From Bradyrhizobium sp. 132 (GTDB lineage: Bacteria > Pseudomonadota > Alphaproteobacteria > Rhizobiales > Xanthobacteraceae): 64,000 nt of DNA. The notes under the pieces are model-generated. The model did no database searches and was not told the DNA's origin. It saw only the letters and a program-made list of their open reading frames with translations. The position numbers and the translations under genes are program-made. The stretch lies in NCBI RefSeq assembly GCF_023074185.1, contig NZ_JADPKY010000170.1:186001-250000 (forward strand), written 5' to 3'. Shown in pieces: positions 35,735 to 43,642 of the stretch. Numbering within the stretch: the stretch's first letter is position 1; each line of letters begins with the position of its first letter.

Positions 35735-36334
35735 ATGACTCTTCGGATTTCGGGAAAGAGCGTCAGCGTCGGCGAGGCCCTGCGCGGCCGCGTCACCGAC
35801 CGGACTGAAGAGGTCCTGCGTAAATATTTCGACGGCAACTATTCCGGGCACATTACGCTCAGCAAGGACGGCTTCGGCTTCCGCACTGACTGCGCGCTGC
35901 ACCTCGATTCCGGAATTACGCTGGAGGCCGATTCGAACGCGCCCGATGCCTATGCCAGTGCCGACCTGGCGCTCCTGATGATCGAGAAGCGCCTCAAGCG
36001 CTACAAGAGCCGGCTCAAGGACCGCTCGGCCCGCAAGGCCCATGTCGCCTCCGCCGCTCTCGCCGCCATGGATGCCACGAGCTACGTGCTGGAAGCGCCG
36101 GGCGAGGGTGAGGACGAAGACGAGGTCACCGGCTACAGCCCCGTGATCATCGCCGAAGCCACCACCTCCCTGAAGCAGCTTTCGGTGAGCGAGGCCGTCA
36201 TGGAGCTCGACCTCAGCGGTGCGCCCTGCCTGGTTTTCCAGCACGGCTCCAGCGGCCGGGTGAATATCATTTACCGCCGGGCCGACGGCAATGTGGGCTG
36301 GATCGACCCGCCGGGGGCCAAATCAGGTGGTTAG
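35735..36334 (+). CDS. hpf: Ribosome hibernation-promoting factor (long form)
   Basis: 199 aa. The N-terminal RaiA/HPF domain runs from MTLRISGKSVSVGEALRGRVTDRTEEVLRKYF to ADLALLMIEKRLKRYKSRLKDR; the C-terminal S30AE dimerisation domain is VIIAEATTSLKQLSVSEAVMELDLSGAPCLVFQHGSSGRVNIIYRRADGNVGWIDP. The long form pairs 70S ribosomes into 100S dimers. Placement between rpoN and ptsN is the classical order. Confidence 0.95.
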   Translation: MTLRISGKSVSVGEALRGRVTDRTEEVLRKYFDGNYSGHITLSKDGFGFRTDCALHLDSGITLEADSNAPDAYASADLALLMIEKRLKRYKSRLKDRSARKAHVASAALAAMDATSYVLEAPGEGEDEDEVTGYSPVIIAEATTSLKQLSVSEAVMELDLSGAPCLVFQHGSSGRVNIIYRRADGNVGWIDPPGAKSGG

Positions 36335-36400
36335 GGCCGGAACCGGGGCCCGTACCATCCGCAGCCTTAACAATGACGGGGGCAAAGCCGCACGCAGCAG

Positions 36401-36416
36401 TTGGCACCGGGATTGC
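36401..36416 (+). promoter_or_regulatory. Sigma-54 promoter upstream of ptsN
   Basis: TTGGCACCGGGATTGC: TGGCAC and TTGC elements with GG and GC separated by exactly 10 bases, matching the -24/-12 consensus TGGCACG-N4-TTGC at all but one invariant-region position. It is about 140 bp before the ptsN ATG and downstream of the hpf stop. The gap 36335-36554 holds no gene. Confidence 0.65.
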
Positions 36417-36554
36417 GTTGGAGTAGAAGCGCCCCACATCAGGACCGGGCTAAGTTCCCCTCCTGCATCACCTTCTTGACGCCGGCCCGGCGTGGTTTCT
36501 CACCAAGCTGGCCAATTCGGAACCTGACGGTTTAATTCACCTCGGAAACCTTCC

Positions 36555-37016
36555 ATGCCGATTACCGATCTGGTCGCGCCCGAGGCGATTCTCCCGGCAT
36601 TGAAGGTCAACAGCAAGAAGCAGGCGCTCCAGGAACTCGCCGCCAGGGCGGCCGAGCTGACCGGGCAGAACGAGCGCTCCGTGTTCGAGGTGCTGCTGCA
36701 GCGTGAGAAGCTCGGCACCACCGCGGTCGGCTACGGCGTCGCCATTCCCCACGGCAAGCTGCCCAAGCTGGAAAAGATTTTTGGCCTGTTCGCGCGCCTC
36801 GATCGTCCGATCGATTTCGAATCGATGGACGGCCAGCCGGTCGATCTCGTCTTTCTGCTGCTCGCCCCCGAAGGCGCCGGCGCCGACCATCTGAAGGCGC
36901 TCGCCCGCATCGCCCGCCTGCTGCGCGACCAGGACATCGCCAAAAAGCTCCGCGCCTCGCGCGACGCCCAGGCGATCTATTCGGTGCTCGCGCTACCGCC
37001 CGCGACTGCGGCGTAA
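36555..37016 (+). CDS. ptsN: PTS IIA-like nitrogen regulatory protein PtsN
   Basis: 153 aa, EIIA-Ntr. It begins MPITDLVAPEAILPALKVNSKKQALQELAARAAELTG; the phosphorylated His lies in GYGVAIPHGKLPKLEK; the C-terminal RLLRDQDIAKKLRASRDAQAIYSVL closes the fold. It relays the PTS-Ntr phosphate state to regulators of potassium and nitrogen metabolism. It is the last core gene before the foreign insert at 37127. Confidence 0.96.
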   Translation: MPITDLVAPEAILPALKVNSKKQALQELAARAAELTGQNERSVFEVLLQREKLGTTAVGYGVAIPHGKLPKLEKIFGLFARLDRPIDFESMDGQPVDLVFLLLAPEGAGADHLKALARIARLLRDQDIAKKLRASRDAQAIYSVLALPPATAA

Positions 37017-37126
37017 GAAGCCGGGTCTCCAACAGTTCAGATGAATGCCCGATCTGGCCTTGCTTCACGCAAGTGCCAGCAAAGCCTGATGTGCAGGCGA
37101 GCCATTTGATGCTGAGATTTCGAAAA

Positions 37127-37212
37127 TGGTGCCTAGGAAAGGATTGCGGCAGATGGCCCATGTGCCGTTGATTTTACAGTATAATTTCGCTTCTGCCCAG
37201 AGATTGTTACAC
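37127..37212 (-). other. Inverted att-like end (same family as tRNA-Leu att)
   Basis: On the minus strand TCCTTTCCTAGGCACCA matches 16 of 17 bases of the tRNA-Leu att core, and the preceding bases CGCAA match the 24822 site. GTGTAACAA lies at 37204-37212 (minus strand), with GAAATTAT at the same offset as in the 24753-24838 site. This is the arm-plus-core structure of an island end, with the island on the right-hand side. Confidence 0.7.
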
Positions 37213-37372
37213 AGTGAAGTTCTTTGGTCCGCGCACGGACTGAACTTAGGTGCAACCAAGTTATCCTAAAGGCTTGCTGCCGCCATCCATTTGAAGATGA
37301 AGAACCCTTGGCGCGGCTCCGGCTGCAAAGTAGCATCGGCCGGGGAGCGAAACCTTGGGCAGTGGGGGATGT

Positions 37373-38455
37373 ATGACGCTAGCGACAGCGCTTGTTACAG
37401 CGAGGCCGCGCGAGAAGTCGGGACCCCGAACAGGCGCAAGGTATGCGTTTCAGGTGCACGTTTGTTTAGCCAAAGTTCTAGAGTGGCACGCAGCGGGCTC
37501 CGATTATCGTGCCGTATTTGATCATTTCGACGACCTTGCGATTCTCACCGGCCCCGATGATCCCGATAAGATCGCGTTCTTCCAGATCAAGGGCAAGCAG
37601 TCGAAGCCCTGGACCGCTGCCAACCTCGCCAAGAAGGAAGGCGAGAGCCCCTGCACGCCGGTTGGCAAGATGTATCATCACACCACCATTTTCGGATCGG
37701 CCGTTACGCGCTGCACATTCCTAACGAACGCATTTTTCAGCTTCACGCTGGCGGACGGCACCAAGACTAGCAGCGACCATCGGAACATTGCGCATGCGAG
37801 CCTTGGTCTCAAGGACAGCGAAGTGATTGCTAAGGCGCTCGATCTCGATTTTGCGGCGCCCCGGTCACCTAGCGAGAGCATCGTGCTGCACTACGAGCGC
37901 ACTGACGTGCCTGTGACGGGTTATGACACGATGGTGAAGGGCAAGTTGGTCGAGATGCTCGAAAATACAGACGGACTGGCTGTTAGCGCTTTATATCGCA
38001 CTCTCGTTGAGGAAGTTACAGCGCGAACAAACGACACGACGGAATACAGTAGCATTGAAGATATATTTGCTCGGAAGACACTGTCTCGGAAAACTCTGGC
38101 AGACGTTCTTTCTGCTGCTGAGAATAGACGGAGCATTCTCGATAGCTGGTCCATCATTGAAGACGAACTCAAGGATGCTGGCCGTTCGATCGCATTTCGA
38201 ATTAGGCTGAAGACGCAGACAATCACTCATCTTCGCGGCTGTACAAATCGCAGTGCCAGATCAGTGACGCTCTCCGAAATAGTGAACAAACCTCTCGCCA
38301 CAATTGAAGCTGCCCTGATGGAATGTGACAAGCTGCTGCCGGTCGTCGACACGGTCAAAGCTCAGTTACAGATGTCCGAGCTATCCAGTTATGACGCAAT
38401 CGAAATTGATGCCGCCATATTCGTCGAATTGTTTGAGGCTGTGAATGGAAAATAA
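37373..38455 (+). CDS. DUF4297 nuclease (Lamassu LmuA / Cap4-like)
   Basis: 360 aa from ATG 37373, preceded by GGGGGA; an in-frame TTG at 37355 is possible. The N-terminal domain has GARYAFQVHVCLAKVLE (21-37), then Asp53-Asp54 in FDHFDDLAILTG and the FFQIKGKQ strand with Gln71-x-Lys73, the PD-(D/E)XK variant of DUF4297/Cap4 dsDNA endonucleases. The C-terminal 200 residues are helical. It is followed after 56 bp by an SMC-like ATPase. DUF4297 plus SMC-like ATPase is the composition of Lamassu antiphage systems; the optional small LmuC is absent. Confidence 0.75.
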   Translation: MTLATALVTARPREKSGPRTGARYAFQVHVCLAKVLEWHAAGSDYRAVFDHFDDLAILTGPDDPDKIAFFQIKGKQSKPWTAANLAKKEGESPCTPVGKMYHHTTIFGSAVTRCTFLTNAFFSFTLADGTKTSSDHRNIAHASLGLKDSEVIAKALDLDFAAPRSPSESIVLHYERTDVPVTGYDTMVKGKLVEMLENTDGLAVSALYRTLVEEVTARTNDTTEYSSIEDIFARKTLSRKTLADVLSAAENRRSILDSWSIIEDELKDAGRSIAFRIRLKTQTITHLRGCTNRSARSVTLSEIVNKPLATIEAALMECDKLLPVVDTVKAQLQMSELSSYDAIEIDAAIFVELFEAVNGK

Positions 38456-38511
38456 ACGACGCGGGTTGGGACTACGACGATTGCTATTGAATATTGGCGG
38501 AGGCAAGCGAC

Positions 38512-40200
38512 GTGCGCACGATGAGGTTCAAGAGAGTCTTTCTTCTATCGCAAGAAGAGCGACGAGCCTTCACGATGGAGTTCAGCCCGGGCGCAACGGT
38601 GCTGGCGGCGGGAAACGGCTTCGGAAAGTCGGCTCTGATAAAGAGCCTCTATGATACTTTTGGGGCCGACCCGCATCGGGTCGACGAAAGTTGGCGTAAA
38701 GCGCATGTTATTTCCGCGGTCGATTTCGAAGTGGCCGGCGACGCATATACCGCTATGAAAATCGCGGGCACCTATATGGTGTTCGACGCCACCGGGCAGA
38801 AGATCCTCCAAACGACCTCGGTGACTCGGGAGCTGTCGCCTTTCATGGCCGACCTTCTCGATTTTCGACTATTAATGTCCGACAAGCGCGAGCAGGTTCT
38901 TATCCCGCCGCCGGCTTACGCATTCGCCCCTTTCTGTATCGATCAAGATAAGAGCTGGTCCGAACCATGGAAGCCGTTTCGTGGAATGTATCTTCCGAAT
39001 TCAGATGCAAGCCTCGCCGAGTATCACTCCGGTCTTAAACCCAACGCCTATTACGTTGCGAGGGCTGAGAGGGATCGACTCGCCGTCGAACTTCGAGGGG
39101 TGCAAGCACAGCTTCAGGGGCTCCGAGATGCACTGGAGCAAATTCGTTCCGTGCAACCCGAGGCGGGAATTTATTTTGACCTGAAGGATTTCGAGGCCGA
39201 AACGAACAGCCTCTTGGCCGAGTGCTCGGAACTGCTAGACCAACAGAATGCCCACCGGGCAAAATTATCCGAATTGATCGATGCTCGCGCGTTGTGGACG
39301 ACACAGATAGACATCGCCAAAGCGGCTCTCGCGGAACTTGATGAAGTGTTTAAAAGCGCAATTGGGCATCCGGCAGACGTTGAATGTCCCACCTGCGGAG
39401 AACACTACACAAACGATATTGCTGAACGCTTCGGCATTGCGGCAGATACCGAAGCCCTGATCGGCATCCTCCACCAAGCTAAAGAACAAAAGGACGGGCT
39501 TCAGAAGCAGATCGATGCCGCTCAGAAGGAGTTAGGCGATGTCGAGACTGCGCTTTCCCGTGTTAGGGCGATTCTCTCAACCCGCAAGAATGATGTCACC
39601 TTGGAAGAGGTCATGGCTGCGGAAGGCCGCAATGCGGCAAGCCGCGTGCTCCGAGAGCGCGTGACCCAAATTGAAAGCAAGGTTGGTGCGCTTAGCACCC
39701 GTATCAAGGAACTAAAACTTGCGATGCGCAAATCACTTGATCGTAAGAGGTCTGCCGCGATTACCGATTTCTTCTTCAGCCGTCTCACAAGCTTTTCGAT
39801 GAGACTAGATGTGAGGGTGGAGAGATCCAAGTCAGGTTCAATCGCGAATGCGCATCTAGCTCGTGGCAGTGAAGGGCCACGCGGTCTCACCGCCTATTTT
39901 TACGCTTTCTTACACACCACAAAGGAATTTGGATCGTCGACATTTTGTCCGATTGTAATCGATGCTCCCAATCAACAAGGACAAGATGGACAGCATCTGC
40001 CCGCTATTATCTCATTTCTCGTCAAGAAGCGCCCTGAGAACGCGCAACTGATACTTGGCGTAGAAGATGCGGTTGGCATCACGGCGGATGACGCGGATAT
40101 CATCACCGTGGGAGTCCAGAAGCGCCAGCTACTTGGCGACAATCAGTTTGCATCTGTTAGCGAACATTTGCGGCCCTATCTGGCGCAGCTTGTTCTCTAG
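38512..40200 (+). CDS. SMC/Rad50-like ATPase (Lamassu LmuB-like)
   Basis: 562 aa. Start: GTG 38512 has GGAGG 8 bases upstream; ATG 38521 and TTG 38494 are alternatives. Walker A is GNGFGKSALIKSL (about residues 33-45), coiled-coil arms flank a CPTCGEHY zinc-hook-like motif near 292, and the Walker B-like strand CPIVIDAPNQQGQDG lies near 480, followed by QLILGVEDA. This is the Rad50/RecF-type head plus hook layout. With the DUF4297 partner it would sense DNA ends or replication structures and license cleavage. Confidence 0.75.
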   Translation: MRTMRFKRVFLLSQEERRAFTMEFSPGATVLAAGNGFGKSALIKSLYDTFGADPHRVDESWRKAHVISAVDFEVAGDAYTAMKIAGTYMVFDATGQKILQTTSVTRELSPFMADLLDFRLLMSDKREQVLIPPPAYAFAPFCIDQDKSWSEPWKPFRGMYLPNSDASLAEYHSGLKPNAYYVARAERDRLAVELRGVQAQLQGLRDALEQIRSVQPEAGIYFDLKDFEAETNSLLAECSELLDQQNAHRAKLSELIDARALWTTQIDIAKAALAELDEVFKSAIGHPADVECPTCGEHYTNDIAERFGIAADTEALIGILHQAKEQKDGLQKQIDAAQKELGDVETALSRVRAILSTRKNDVTLEEVMAAEGRNAASRVLRERVTQIESKVGALSTRIKELKLAMRKSLDRKRSAAITDFFFSRLTSFSMRLDVRVERSKSGSIANAHLARGSEGPRGLTAYFYAFLHTTKEFGSSTFCPIVIDAPNQQGQDGQHLPAIISFLVKKRPENAQLILGVEDAVGITADDADIITVGVQKRQLLGDNQFASVSEHLRPYLAQLVL

Positions 40201-40422
40201 GCCACGCACTGCAAGAACGTTCTGTGCCGCTTGATGCCGCGCGGTGATGGACCCGGGCGAGAATTGTGCAAGGGTCCAAATCTGAGAGGTCACCTCGTGG
40301 CATCGGCTGCGAGCTTTCCCCCGTAGCCCTCTCCAATTTCTGAGGCATCATTCAGCGCCACGTTCAATGCAGCGAGCACCGCGCATTGCCTGCGCATGAT
40401 GATGCGCCGATTCCGGCGTTGC
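40201..40422. other. Intergenic region, no gene seen
   Basis: No convincing reading frame. Around 40375-40410 it contains GCGCATTGCC/TGCGCATGATGATGCGCC, a short imperfect inverted repeat. It leads into the regulatory element at 40423. Confidence 0.4.
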
Positions 40423-40507
40423 CTGAGTCGTTTTGACTCACGCGAACCCTCTTGCCCGCCGATTCCTCGGAAAAATATGGTGACAACGCTCTTCGGCTAA
40501 GTTTTTG
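40423..40507 (+). promoter_or_regulatory. Resolvase-type upstream element (copy 2)
   Basis: GAGTCGTTTTGACTC followed by GATTCCTCGGAAAAATATGG, TGACAACGCTC and GGCTAAGTTTTT, the same blocks in the same order as the element before the resolvase at 12349-12442 but with an 8-bp shorter spacer. No resolvase follows here; only the 3' end of the hsp20 operon lies downstream. It is probably the orphaned leader of a deleted recombinase gene. Confidence 0.55.
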
Positions 40508-40590
40508 GCGGCCCGCCAGAAGGGGCTCACGGCTCGATCGAGCCAATCTGAAGCGGTTTCGGCTCTGGAAAAATGCATGTCCAAAACAAA

Positions 40591-40620
40591 CGGGCACGCC
40601 TTCGTCCGAAGGCATGCCCG
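40591..40620 (-). terminator. Terminator of the hsp20-DUF1150 operon
   Basis: A 14-bp stem with one mismatch (CGGGCACGCCTTCG / CGAAGGCATGCCCG) and a 2-base loop. On the minus strand it is followed by TTTGTTTT. It lies 33 bp after the DUF1150 stop. Confidence 0.8.
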
Positions 40621-40652
40621 CTTGAAACTCTATTCGTGCGACGCGCGCGTGC

Positions 40653-40925
40653 TCAGTGCACGCTCACTGCTTGCAGCTCGTTGCTCCAGGCGTTGGCGAT
40701 CGCGGCTTCGCGGCTGTCGGTCAGCATGATCGGCGTGCCGTCGGCGGCGTGGAGCGCGAAAAGCTTGAGGCCCGGCGCGATCTTCGGGGCTTCGGGAAAC
40801 AGGCCCGGCACATCCTCCGAGCGGATCTGCTTCACATAGGCGATATGGCCTTCGCCGAGGGTTGCCAGCGTCTCGGGAGAGACATTCTTGGCTTCGTATT
40901 CGAACGCAACATGACCTTCACTCAT
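40653..40925 (-). CDS. DUF1150 family protein
   Basis: 90 aa, beginning MSEGHVAFEYEAKNVSPETLATLGEGHIAYVKQIRSEDVPGLFPEAP and containing LKLFALHAADGTPIMLTDSREAAIANAWSNEL. This is the DUF1150 family, usually encoded right behind a small heat-shock gene in rhizobia, as here (51 bp after hsp20). Function unknown; co-regulation with hsp20 is likely. It is followed by a clear terminator. Confidence 0.9.
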   Translation of the reverse strand: MSEGHVAFEYEAKNVSPETLATLGEGHIAYVKQIRSEDVPGLFPEAPKIAPGLKLFALHAADGTPIMLTDSREAAIANAWSNELQAVSVH

Positions 40926-40976
40926 GGTCTCGACTCCTCTCTCGAAACTAAGCGGTCGAGTCCGCTACTCGTTCCA

Positions 40977-41402
40977 TTATTCGTGCTCATTGATAGCGAT
41001 TGTCTTAACGATCCTCTCCGGTTCAGGCCGGGCAAGATCGACCGACAACAGCCCGTTTTTCAGATCCGCACCCAGCACCAGCATCCCCTCCGCCAGCACG
41101 AAAGTGCGCTGGAAGTGGCGCGCGGCGATGCCGCGATGGATGTATTGCCGGGACTTGTCGTCCTGCTGCCGCCCGCGAATGACGAGCTGGTTTTCCTCAA
41201 TGGTTACATCGAGTTGGTCGCGGGTGAATCCGGCGACCGCCAGCGTGATCCGCAAACGCTCGGGCTGGCCGTCCGACCGGTCACACCTCTCGATATTGTA
41301 GGGAGGATAGCCGTCGGCGCCTTTGACGACGCGATCAAGCACGCGCTCGATCTCGTCGAAGCCCAAAAGGAACGGACTGGAAAGCGTTGGAACACGAGAC
41401 AT
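40977..41402 (-). CDS. Small heat shock protein Hsp20
   Basis: 141 aa with an alpha-crystallin domain: YPPYNIERCDRSDGQPERLRITLAVAGFTRDQLDVTIEENQLVIRG, YIHRGIAARHFQRTFVLAEGM and ADLKNGLLSVDLARPEPE. It is an ATP-independent holdase. The N-terminal MSRVPTLSSPFLLGFDEIERVLDRV matches rhizobial IbpA-like class A proteins. A ROSE-like RNA thermometer precedes it (41404-41478), so translation is probably induced by heat. Confidence 0.95.
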   Translation of the reverse strand: MSRVPTLSSPFLLGFDEIERVLDRVVKGADGYPPYNIERCDRSDGQPERLRITLAVAGFTRDQLDVTIEENQLVIRGRQQDDKSRQYIHRGIAARHFQRTFVLAEGMLVLGADLKNGLLSVDLARPEPERIVKTIAINEHE

Positions 41403-41403
41403 A

Positions 41404-41478
41404 GTTTACAAAGTCCTCTCGAAGCGACTTTGGTGCATCAGGGCCCGTAGAGGCACCCCTTGGTCAGCAATATGGTCA
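41404..41478 (-). promoter_or_regulatory. ROSE-like RNA thermometer
   Basis: In the hsp20 leader, the 3' hairpin (41413-41428, minus strand) is GUCGCUUCGAGAGGAC. The UCGCU stretch fits the UYGCU motif of ROSE elements and pairs, with one bulged G, to the AGAGGA Shine-Dalgarno region about 10 bases from the ATG. An upstream hairpin GGTGC...GCACC (41432-41457) supplies the second stem. ROSE control of small heat-shock genes is established for Bradyrhizobium; the exact fold here was drawn by hand. Confidence 0.65.
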
Positions 41479-41509
41479 TATCCCCGTGTCGGTTCAAGGA
41501 CGTAGCTGG

Positions 41510-41613
41510 AATGGCCGGAGGCCAGGAGCTTCCGCTCGCCTGCGTTCCGGCCATCCACGATCTTGCCCGTGGCACTGAGACCGTGGATGCCCGCGACAAG
41601 CCCGGCGCGACGA
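41510..41613. repeat. Dispersed palindromic repeat
   Basis: Left half CGTTCCGGCCATCCACGATC, right half ACCGTGGATGCCCGCGACAAG; a degenerate relative of the repeat at 3031-3120. It separates the hsp20 leader from the 3' end of the ugp operon. Bases 41614-41708 show nothing else. Confidence 0.6.
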
Positions 41614-41708
41614 ATTTGCGGGCCGATTTATCTCAACGAAAACAGACCCCCGGCTACTGTGCATGGGGTTGTTTTCGCGTTTTTTAATCGGCGGACCCGT
41701 GGAACCGG

Positions 41709-42788
41709 TTAGGCCTCGATCCGCGTCCGCCCGTCGCCGCTGAAAAGATGCAGCTTCGCCCGCATTGCTGCGACGCGGATCCTCTCACCGATCGGCGGTG
41801 CCTCGGAGCCGGGAATGCGGACGATGACCTCGCCGGGCGGCAGCTCGCCGGGGGTGGCTGCGACGCGCTGCTCGTCCTGCTGCCGCGTGCCGTAGACAAA
41901 GGTTTCCGCGCCGACGCGCTCGATCGCTTCCACGGTGAGCGGCAGCGCGACGCCGCCGGCCGGGGTCTGGTCGGTGATGACAAAATCTTCCGGACGGATG
42001 CCGAGGATGCCGGCCTCGGTGCTGCCGAGCTGCGACTTGATCTCCTCGGCGCGAATCGACATCAGATTCATCGGCGGTGCCCCGATGAAGGAGGCGACGA
42101 AGGTCGTCGCCGGCTTCTCGTAGATCGCCAGGGGATTGCCGACCTGCTCGACCTGGCCGCCGTTCATCACCACGAGGACGTCGGCGAGTGTCATCGCCTC
42201 CAGCTGATCGTGGGTGACGTAGATCGACGTGGTGTTGAGCCGGCGCTGCAATTTGCGGATCTCGACCCGCATCGCGATGCGCAGCTTTGCATCGAGGTTC
42301 GACAGCGGCTCGTCAAACAGAAACACCTTCGGCTGGCGCACGATGGCGCGGCCCATGGCGACGCGCTGGCGCTGACCGCCGGAGAGCTGGCGCGGCTTGC
42401 GCTCCAGCATCGGCGACAGTTCGAGCACGCGCGCGGCTTCCTCGACGCGGGTCTTGACCTCGGCCTCCTTCATGCCGCGGTTGCGCAGGCCGTAAGCCAT
42501 GTTGTTGAAGACGCTCATATGCGGATAGAGCGCGTAGTTCTGGAACACCATCGCGATGTCGCGATCGGCGGGCTCGACCTGGTTGACGATTCGGCCGCCG
42601 ATGTCGATCTCGCCGCCGGTGACGGTTTCGAGACCCGCGACCATGCGCAGCAATGTCGACTTGCCGCAGCCGGAAGGACCGACCAGCACGCAGAATTGTC
42701 CGTCGCCAACATCGACGTTGACGCCCTTGATGGCCTCGAAGCCGCCGGGATAGGTCTTGCGGACGTTGCGCAGGGTAACGTTAGCCAT
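41709..42788 (-). CDS. ugpC: Glycerol-3-phosphate ABC transporter ATPase UgpC
   Basis: 359 aa from ATG 42788 (MANVTLRNVRKTYPGG). Walker A GPSGCGKST, signature LSGGQRQRVAMGRAIVRQP, Walker B KVFLFDEPLSNLD, and the C-terminal MalK-type regulatory TOBE domain (LGIRPEDFVITDQTP; ETFVYGTRQQDEQRV). It energises import of sn-glycerol 3-phosphate or similar phosphodiesters. It is the last gene of the ugpBAEC operon. Confidence 0.92.
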   Translation of the reverse strand: MANVTLRNVRKTYPGGFEAIKGVNVDVGDGQFCVLVGPSGCGKSTLLRMVAGLETVTGGEIDIGGRIVNQVEPADRDIAMVFQNYALYPHMSVFNNMAYGLRNRGMKEAEVKTRVEEAARVLELSPMLERKPRQLSGGQRQRVAMGRAIVRQPKVFLFDEPLSNLDAKLRIAMRVEIRKLQRRLNTTSIYVTHDQLEAMTLADVLVVMNGGQVEQVGNPLAIYEKPATTFVASFIGAPPMNLMSIRAEEIKSQLGSTEAGILGIRPEDFVITDQTPAGGVALPLTVEAIERVGAETFVYGTRQQDEQRVAATPGELPPGEVIVRIPGSEAPPIGERIRVAAMRAKLHLFSGDGRTRIEA

Positions 42789-42793
42789 GGGAT

Positions 42794-43642
42794 TTACTTT
42801 TCCGTCTCCACGAGTCCGCGCACGAACAATTTCTGCATTGCGACCACGACGAACACCGGCGGCAGCATCGCCAGCACGGCGGTCGCCATCACGATCGGCC
42901 ATTCGGTCAGCGCGTCGGTGGTGGTGATCATCTTGCGGATGCCGACCTGGATGGTCTGCATGTCGTCGCGCGTGGTGATCAGCAGCGGCCAGAGATACTG
43001 ATTCCAGCCGAGGATGAAGAGGATGACGAACAGCGCCGCCATGTTGGTGCGCGACAGCGGCAGCAGCGTATCCCAGAAGAAGCGCAGGGGACCGGCCCCG
43101 TCGATGCGCGACGCCTCCAGCAGCTCGTCCGGCACGGTCATGAAGAACTGGCGAAACAGCAGCGTCGCGGTGGCTGAGGCGATCAGCGGCAGCGCCAGGC
43201 CGGCATAGCTGTCGAGCATGTGGAGGTCGGCGACGATCTTGTAGGTCGGATAGATGCGCACCTCGACCGGCAGCATCAGGGTGATGAAGATGATCCAGAA
43301 GATCGGCATCCGGAACGGAAAGCGGAAATACACGATCGCATAGGCCGAGATGATCGAGATCGCGATCTTGCCGACCGCGATCAACAACGCCATCACCAGC
43401 GAGTTCAGCATCATGTTGCCGACGGGCTCGCGGGTCGAGCCGCTCGTGCCGACGAAAATGGTCTGGTAGTAGACCTCGAAGAAATGGCCGCCCGGCAGCA
43501 GCGACATCTGCCCGTTCGCGATCAGCGCGTTGTCCTGGGTCGAGGCGACGATCGCGATGTAGACGGGGAACGCGACGATCGCGATCCCGATCCACAAAAT
43601 GGCGTGAGCGACGTAGCGCCGAAAGCCCTCTTCCTCGACCAT
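42794..43642 (-). CDS. ugpE: Glycerol-3-phosphate ABC transporter permease UgpE
   Basis: 282 aa with six membrane helices and the permease EAA loop EASRIDGAGPLRFFWDTLLPLSRTN. It begins MVEEEGFRRYVAHAILWIGIAIVAFPVYIAIVAS, typical for MalG/UgpE-type permeases with a periplasmic loop containing LLPGGHFFEVYYQT. Its ATG touches the ugpA stop codon, and ugpC follows after 5 bp. Confidence 0.92.
   Translation of the reverse strand: MVEEEGFRRYVAHAILWIGIAIVAFPVYIAIVASTQDNALIANGQMSLLPGGHFFEVYYQTIFVGTSGSTREPVGNMMLNSLVMALLIAVGKIAISIISAYAIVYFRFPFRMPIFWIIFITLMLPVEVRIYPTYKIVADLHMLDSYAGLALPLIASATATLLFRQFFMTVPDELLEASRIDGAGPLRFFWDTLLPLSRTNMAALFVILFILGWNQYLWPLLITTRDDMQTIQVGIRKMITTTDALTEWPIVMATAVLAMLPPVFVVVAMQKLFVRGLVETEK

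Larger units (their letters stand above)
37127..40507. mobile_element. Putative island remnant next to ptsN
   Basis: Foreign insert between ptsN and the hsp20 operon. Its left end is an island att end, the content is a two-gene defence system, and the right part ends in a near copy of the resolvase upstream element. No integrase is present, so the other end has been lost or the piece was moved by recombination. The right limit is set only by the last recognisable mobile sequence. Confidence 0.5.

Noticed and set aside
42789..43595. Reading frame joining ugpC upstream to 43595
   Set aside because: The upstream part is a shadow of ugpE; ugpC starts at ATG 42788 with MANVTLRNVRKTYPGG.
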